A stretch of DNA of 7,175 nucleotides, from assembly GCA_023415895.1 (NCBI GenBank), contig JAEZJA010000216.1, positions 1 through 7,175 on the forward strand. The letters run 5' to 3'. The notes beneath the pieces were generated by a model. That model ran no database searches and was not told the origin of the DNA. It saw nothing but the letters and a program-made list of their open reading frames with translations. The translations under genes and the position numbers were made by a program. The DNA is from Bacillota bacterium (GTDB lineage: Bacteria; Bacillota; Clostridia; Oscillospirales; Acutalibacteraceae). Shown here one piece after another: positions 5,383 to 7,175 of this stretch (position 1 is the first letter of the stretch; the number at the start of each line of letters is the position of its first letter).

Positions 5383-6522
5383 TTATAGGGCGGAAACTGG
5401 TTCTGAGTGAAGAGAATCCCCGGAAGCCTCAAGGCAGATTCGTTGAAATTTGGTAATGACCTCGCCGGTCAGGCGAGTCACATGCTCCCAATCCATCGCG
5501 TGGATGTGATGCTGCTCAATATCATCGTGCGCGTGCTTGGCTTCCTGAAGAATGAGCACAGCTTCGTTAATCAGCTCGCGGGCGGCGCGGCGGTTGAAGG
5601 AAAGCAGCTGGCGGCGGGAGCGCAGGCCATCCGTATCCGTAAAACGAGCGGCGTGGATGCGGCGGTAAACGGGAAAGTCGGCCTTGTGCCATGGATTCGA
5701 GGTTGTGAAGCCCACGCCGAGCGAGGGGATCAGCAGATGTTCGAGCTTATCCTGCGGAAACAAGGGACAATAACAGCTGATCACATTGTGACCGGCGTCG
5801 AGTGCGCGCTTGCGCAGCTCATCGAGCAGCAGACGGGAGGAAGCGCCGTACTCGTCCTCGATGGAATAGATACGCGGGCATAGAGCCTGCAGTGTTTCGT
5901 AAAAGACAATGCTGCCCTGCGGCGTAATTGCCGATAGGAAACGGCGGCGTTCCTTTCCAGGCTGGGTACTATGTACGCCAAACTCGCGTACGGCAATGCG
6001 TGAAGCGCTGCGCAGAATTTTGGCCTGATCGGTGTGCTCCTGAGCAATACGGCAGCTGTCCCCCAATAAGGAGGCCGATGCGCCGATAAATTTACGGCAG
6101 CGGGCATGCAGAGAGGCGCACACATCGCAAGCGGCGATGATGTCGGACACGTTGCTGTGCAGTGCTTGAGCATCCATGCAGGAGCTCAGATCAACGATTT
6201 GCTCGACGGCTCCCCAAAACTTGGGTTCCATGATGTGTGGAGCTGTCGCATCGAGAATGCAGGCTTTGATTTCGGGAAAGATGACCCCGTCGAGAGAATC
6301 AGGGTCGGAGGAGCAGATTAACGCTTCGGCTTCCTGGCCGTGAGCCATCATGTCCTCCATGACGCGGCGCATCAGCGATGCCTTGCCGGTACCTGGTCCG
6401 CTTTTAATCAGAAAGGCCCGCCATCCGTCGTTGCAATCATAATAATCATCCAAATAAGCGAAAAAGCCCTCGGGGGAATTGGCGCCCATGAAAAATCGGA
6501 CCGGCGTCTGTGTTTCCAACAT
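5383..6522 (-). CDS. PRK06851-type P-loop ATPase-like protein with a degenerate second half
   Basis: A 379-residue cytoplasmic protein made of two similar halves. The first half starts PVRFFMGANSPEGF (7-20) and has a P-loop SGPGTGKAS (41-49), then CSSDPDSLDGVIFPEIKACILDATAPH (70-96), the hallmark sequence of the family. The second half repeats the pattern as RRFLSAITPQGS (193-204), IYSIEDEYGASSRLL (218-232) and CYCPLFPQDKLEHLLIPSLGVGF (250-272), with no Walker A lysine. In the first P-loop the usual first Gly is Ser41 and the Mg-binding Ser/Thr after Lys47 is Ala48, so ATP hydrolysis is in doubt. The ATG at 6520-6522 follows a strong AGGAGGGG (6528-6535); an upstream in-frame extension to 6708 is unconserved-looking and lacks such a site. 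The family has no firm function that I know. It converges with the phosphoesterase and diverges from pflB. Confidence 0.88.
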   Translation of the reverse strand: MLETQTPVRFFMGANSPEGFFAYLDDYYDCNDGWRAFLIKSGPGTGKASLMRRVMEDMMAHGQEAEALICSSDPDSLDGVIFPEIKACILDATAPHIMEPKFWGAVEQIVDLSSCMDAQALHSNVSDIIAACDVCASLHARCRKFIGASASLLGDSCRIAQEHTDQAKILRSASRIAVREFGVHSTQPGKERRRFLSAITPQGSIVFYETLQALCPRIYSIEDEYGASSRLLLDELRKRALDAGHNVISCYCPLFPQDKLEHLLIPSLGVGFTTSNPWHKADFPVYRRIHAARFTDTDGLRSRRQLLSFNRRAARELINEAVLILQEAKHAHDDIEQHHIHAMDWEHVTRLTGEVITKFQRICLEASGDSLHSEPVSAL

Positions 6523-6527
6523 GATAA

Positions 6528-6535
6528 CCCCTCCT
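6528..6535 (-). promoter_or_regulatory. Strong ribosome binding site fixing the ATPase-like start
   Basis: AGGAGGGG on the minus strand, with its AGGAGG core seven bases before ATG at 6520-6522. It argues against a 441-residue version starting upstream at 6708. Confidence 0.85.
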
Positions 6536-6755
6536 GTGTACTTGTCAGGAACCATCGGCACTGCTGTATACCGCGTTTCCTTAACAGGATATTCGAGGTG
6601 GGATGGATTGGTGCCTGTGTGCCTGAAATACTGTGCAGCCCAAGCGGGAAACGGAGACGTTTGATAAATCCGGTTGCAGGTGGAAACAATTGCCGGTGTG
6701 TGCGCCACACAAAGACAAACTATACAAAAGCATTTCGAGGGATAGTCAGTTTCTT

Positions 6756-6779
6756 GGTTTGCACATCATTGTACAAACC
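6756..6779. promoter_or_regulatory. Imperfect palindrome over the pflB -35 region, likely operator
   Basis: GGTTTGCACA (6756-6765) is the near-perfect reverse complement of TGTACAAACC (6770-6779), nine of ten positions, around four central bases. The right arm covers the -35 hexamer of the pflB promoter, so a bound dimer should block initiation. It does not match the Rex consensus (TTGTGAA-N4-TTCACAA) in sequence. The regulator is unknown. Confidence 0.6.
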
Positions 6780-6797
6780 GGAGCAATTTGGTATACT
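6769..6797 (+). promoter_or_regulatory. Extended -10 sigma-A promoter of pflB
   Basis: TGGTATACT (6789-6797) is an extended -10 (TGN plus TATACT). The -35 TTGTAC (6769-6774) matches only TTG, but the spacing is exactly 17 bp. Transcription should begin near 6804, giving a leader of about 55 bases. Confidence 0.75.
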
Positions 6798-6858
6798 TAA
6801 ATCAGCAACCACCAGGCAATAGGCAATACACGTGAGGCGGAAGGAGACAGGATAGGCG

Positions 6859-7175
6859 ATGACAGCTTTTAAAACCGGACCCTGGCAGAAATTTGTGGAT
6901 GTACGCGACTTCCTTGTGCGCAACTATACTCCCTATGACGGAAATGAGTCGTTTCTGGCAGACGCGACTCCCCGTACGCAGGCATTGATGAGAAAAGTCA
7001 CCGAGATGATGAGTGAGGAACAACGGCGCGGTGGCGTTTACGATATTGACACCCATACGATATCCGAAATTGACGCCTACGTACCCGGCTATATCGACAA
7101 GGAAAACGAGCAGATAGTCGGTTTGCAGACGGCTGAGCCACTGGAGCGCGCGATAATGCCCATCGGCGGTATCCG
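6859..7175 (+). CDS. pflB: Pyruvate formate-lyase, N-terminal part
   Basis: The first 105 codons of formate C-acetyltransferase, which splits pyruvate with CoA into acetyl-CoA and formate without oxygen; the protein is normally about 740-770 residues, so most of it, including the two active-site cysteines and the C-terminal glycyl-radical site, lies beyond the right edge. The visible sequence matches the family throughout: WQKFVDVRDFLVRNYTPYDGNESFL (9-33), GGVYDIDT (58-65), PGYIDKENEQIVGLQT (76-91) and PLERAIMPIGGI (94-105). The ATG at 6859 is preceded by AAGGAGA (6841-6847), 11 bases away. It has its own promoter with a likely operator. The activating enzyme gene pflA would be expected downstream but is not in view. 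Identification is firm. Confidence 0.96.
   Translation, partial: MTAFKTGPWQKFVDVRDFLVRNYTPYDGNESFLADATPRTQALMRKVTEMMSEEQRRGGVYDIDTHTISEIDAYVPGYIDKENEQIVGLQTAEPLERAIMPIGGI

Larger units (their letters stand above)
6523..6858. other. Intergenic region between the ATPase-like gene and pflB
   Basis: 336 bases without a credible gene. The ATPase ribosome binding site lies at 6528-6535 and no convincing minus-strand promoter is visible; TATACA on the minus strand, near 6567, has no -35 partner. On the right are a 24-bp dyad (6756-6779), an extended -10 promoter (6769-6797), a tandem AGGCAAT pair (6814-6827) and the pflB ribosome binding site. Open frames on both strands here look like chance. Confidence 0.6.

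Noticed and set aside
6523..6708. 62-residue N-terminal extension of the ATPase-like protein
   Set aside because: The strong AGGAGGGG before ATG 6520-6522 and the family's usual start (MLETQTPVRFFMGANSPEGF) place the start there; the extension looks non-coding.
6340..6822. Plus-strand open frame of 160 codons spanning the ATPase start and the intergenic region
   Set aside because: It overlaps the conserved P-loop frame on the other strand and runs into a promoter region; no family is recognisable.
6814..6827. AGGCAAT tandem pair in the pflB leader
   Set aside because: Just two seven-base copies with no associated structure; too little to call functional.

Overview
The window looks like chromosomal DNA of an anaerobic Clostridia-type Firmicute, most likely from the Oscillospirales/Ruminococcaceae side. 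The reasons are strong AGGAGG/AAGGAAAGG-type ribosome binding sites, TTG and GTG starts, sigma-A promoters with TATAAT/TATACT boxes, a fermentative pyruvate formate-lyase, and a two-domain PRK06851-type ATPase whose protein style I associate from memory with that group. Genus and species cannot be read from the sequence. I see no transposase, phage gene, tRNA, rRNA or CRISPR array.

Layout, left to right. (1) 1-2317, minus strand: a sugar-phosphate mutase of the phosphomannomutase/phosphoglucomutase superfamily (696-2243) followed after 29 bp by prmA, the ribosomal protein L11 methyltransferase (666 to beyond the left edge). Both are probably transcribed from a sigma-A promoter at 2289-2317. 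(2) 2291-2396: a divergent control region with one promoter facing each way and two copies of a direct repeat. (3) 2453-3439, plus strand: a secreted lipoprotein with a Thr/Pro linker, visibly richer in A+T than its neighbours. (4) 3440-3636: a 14-bp-stem terminator hairpin and four tandem 17-bp repeats between converging genes. (5) 3618-4674, minus strand: three small genes in a row (83, 124 and about 112 residues) that I cannot assign a function. (6) 4787-5257, plus strand: a YfcE/MJ0936-type metallophosphoesterase, ending at a GNRA-capped hairpin. (7) 5383-6522, minus strand: a PRK06851-type P-loop protein with a duplicated fold, where only the first half keeps a Walker A motif and even that is altered. 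(8) 6523-6858: an intergenic region with an extended -10 promoter overlapped by a dyad. (9) 6859 to beyond the right edge, plus strand: the N-terminal part of pyruvate formate-lyase.

Most of the window is ordinary housekeeping and fermentative metabolism arranged as short units in alternating directions. The least explained parts are the three-small-protein cluster with its repeat array, the altered P-loop of the ATPase, the duplicated element in the mutase/lipoprotein promoter region, and the dyad over the pflB promoter. None of these proves a new system, but each is a concrete and testable oddity.
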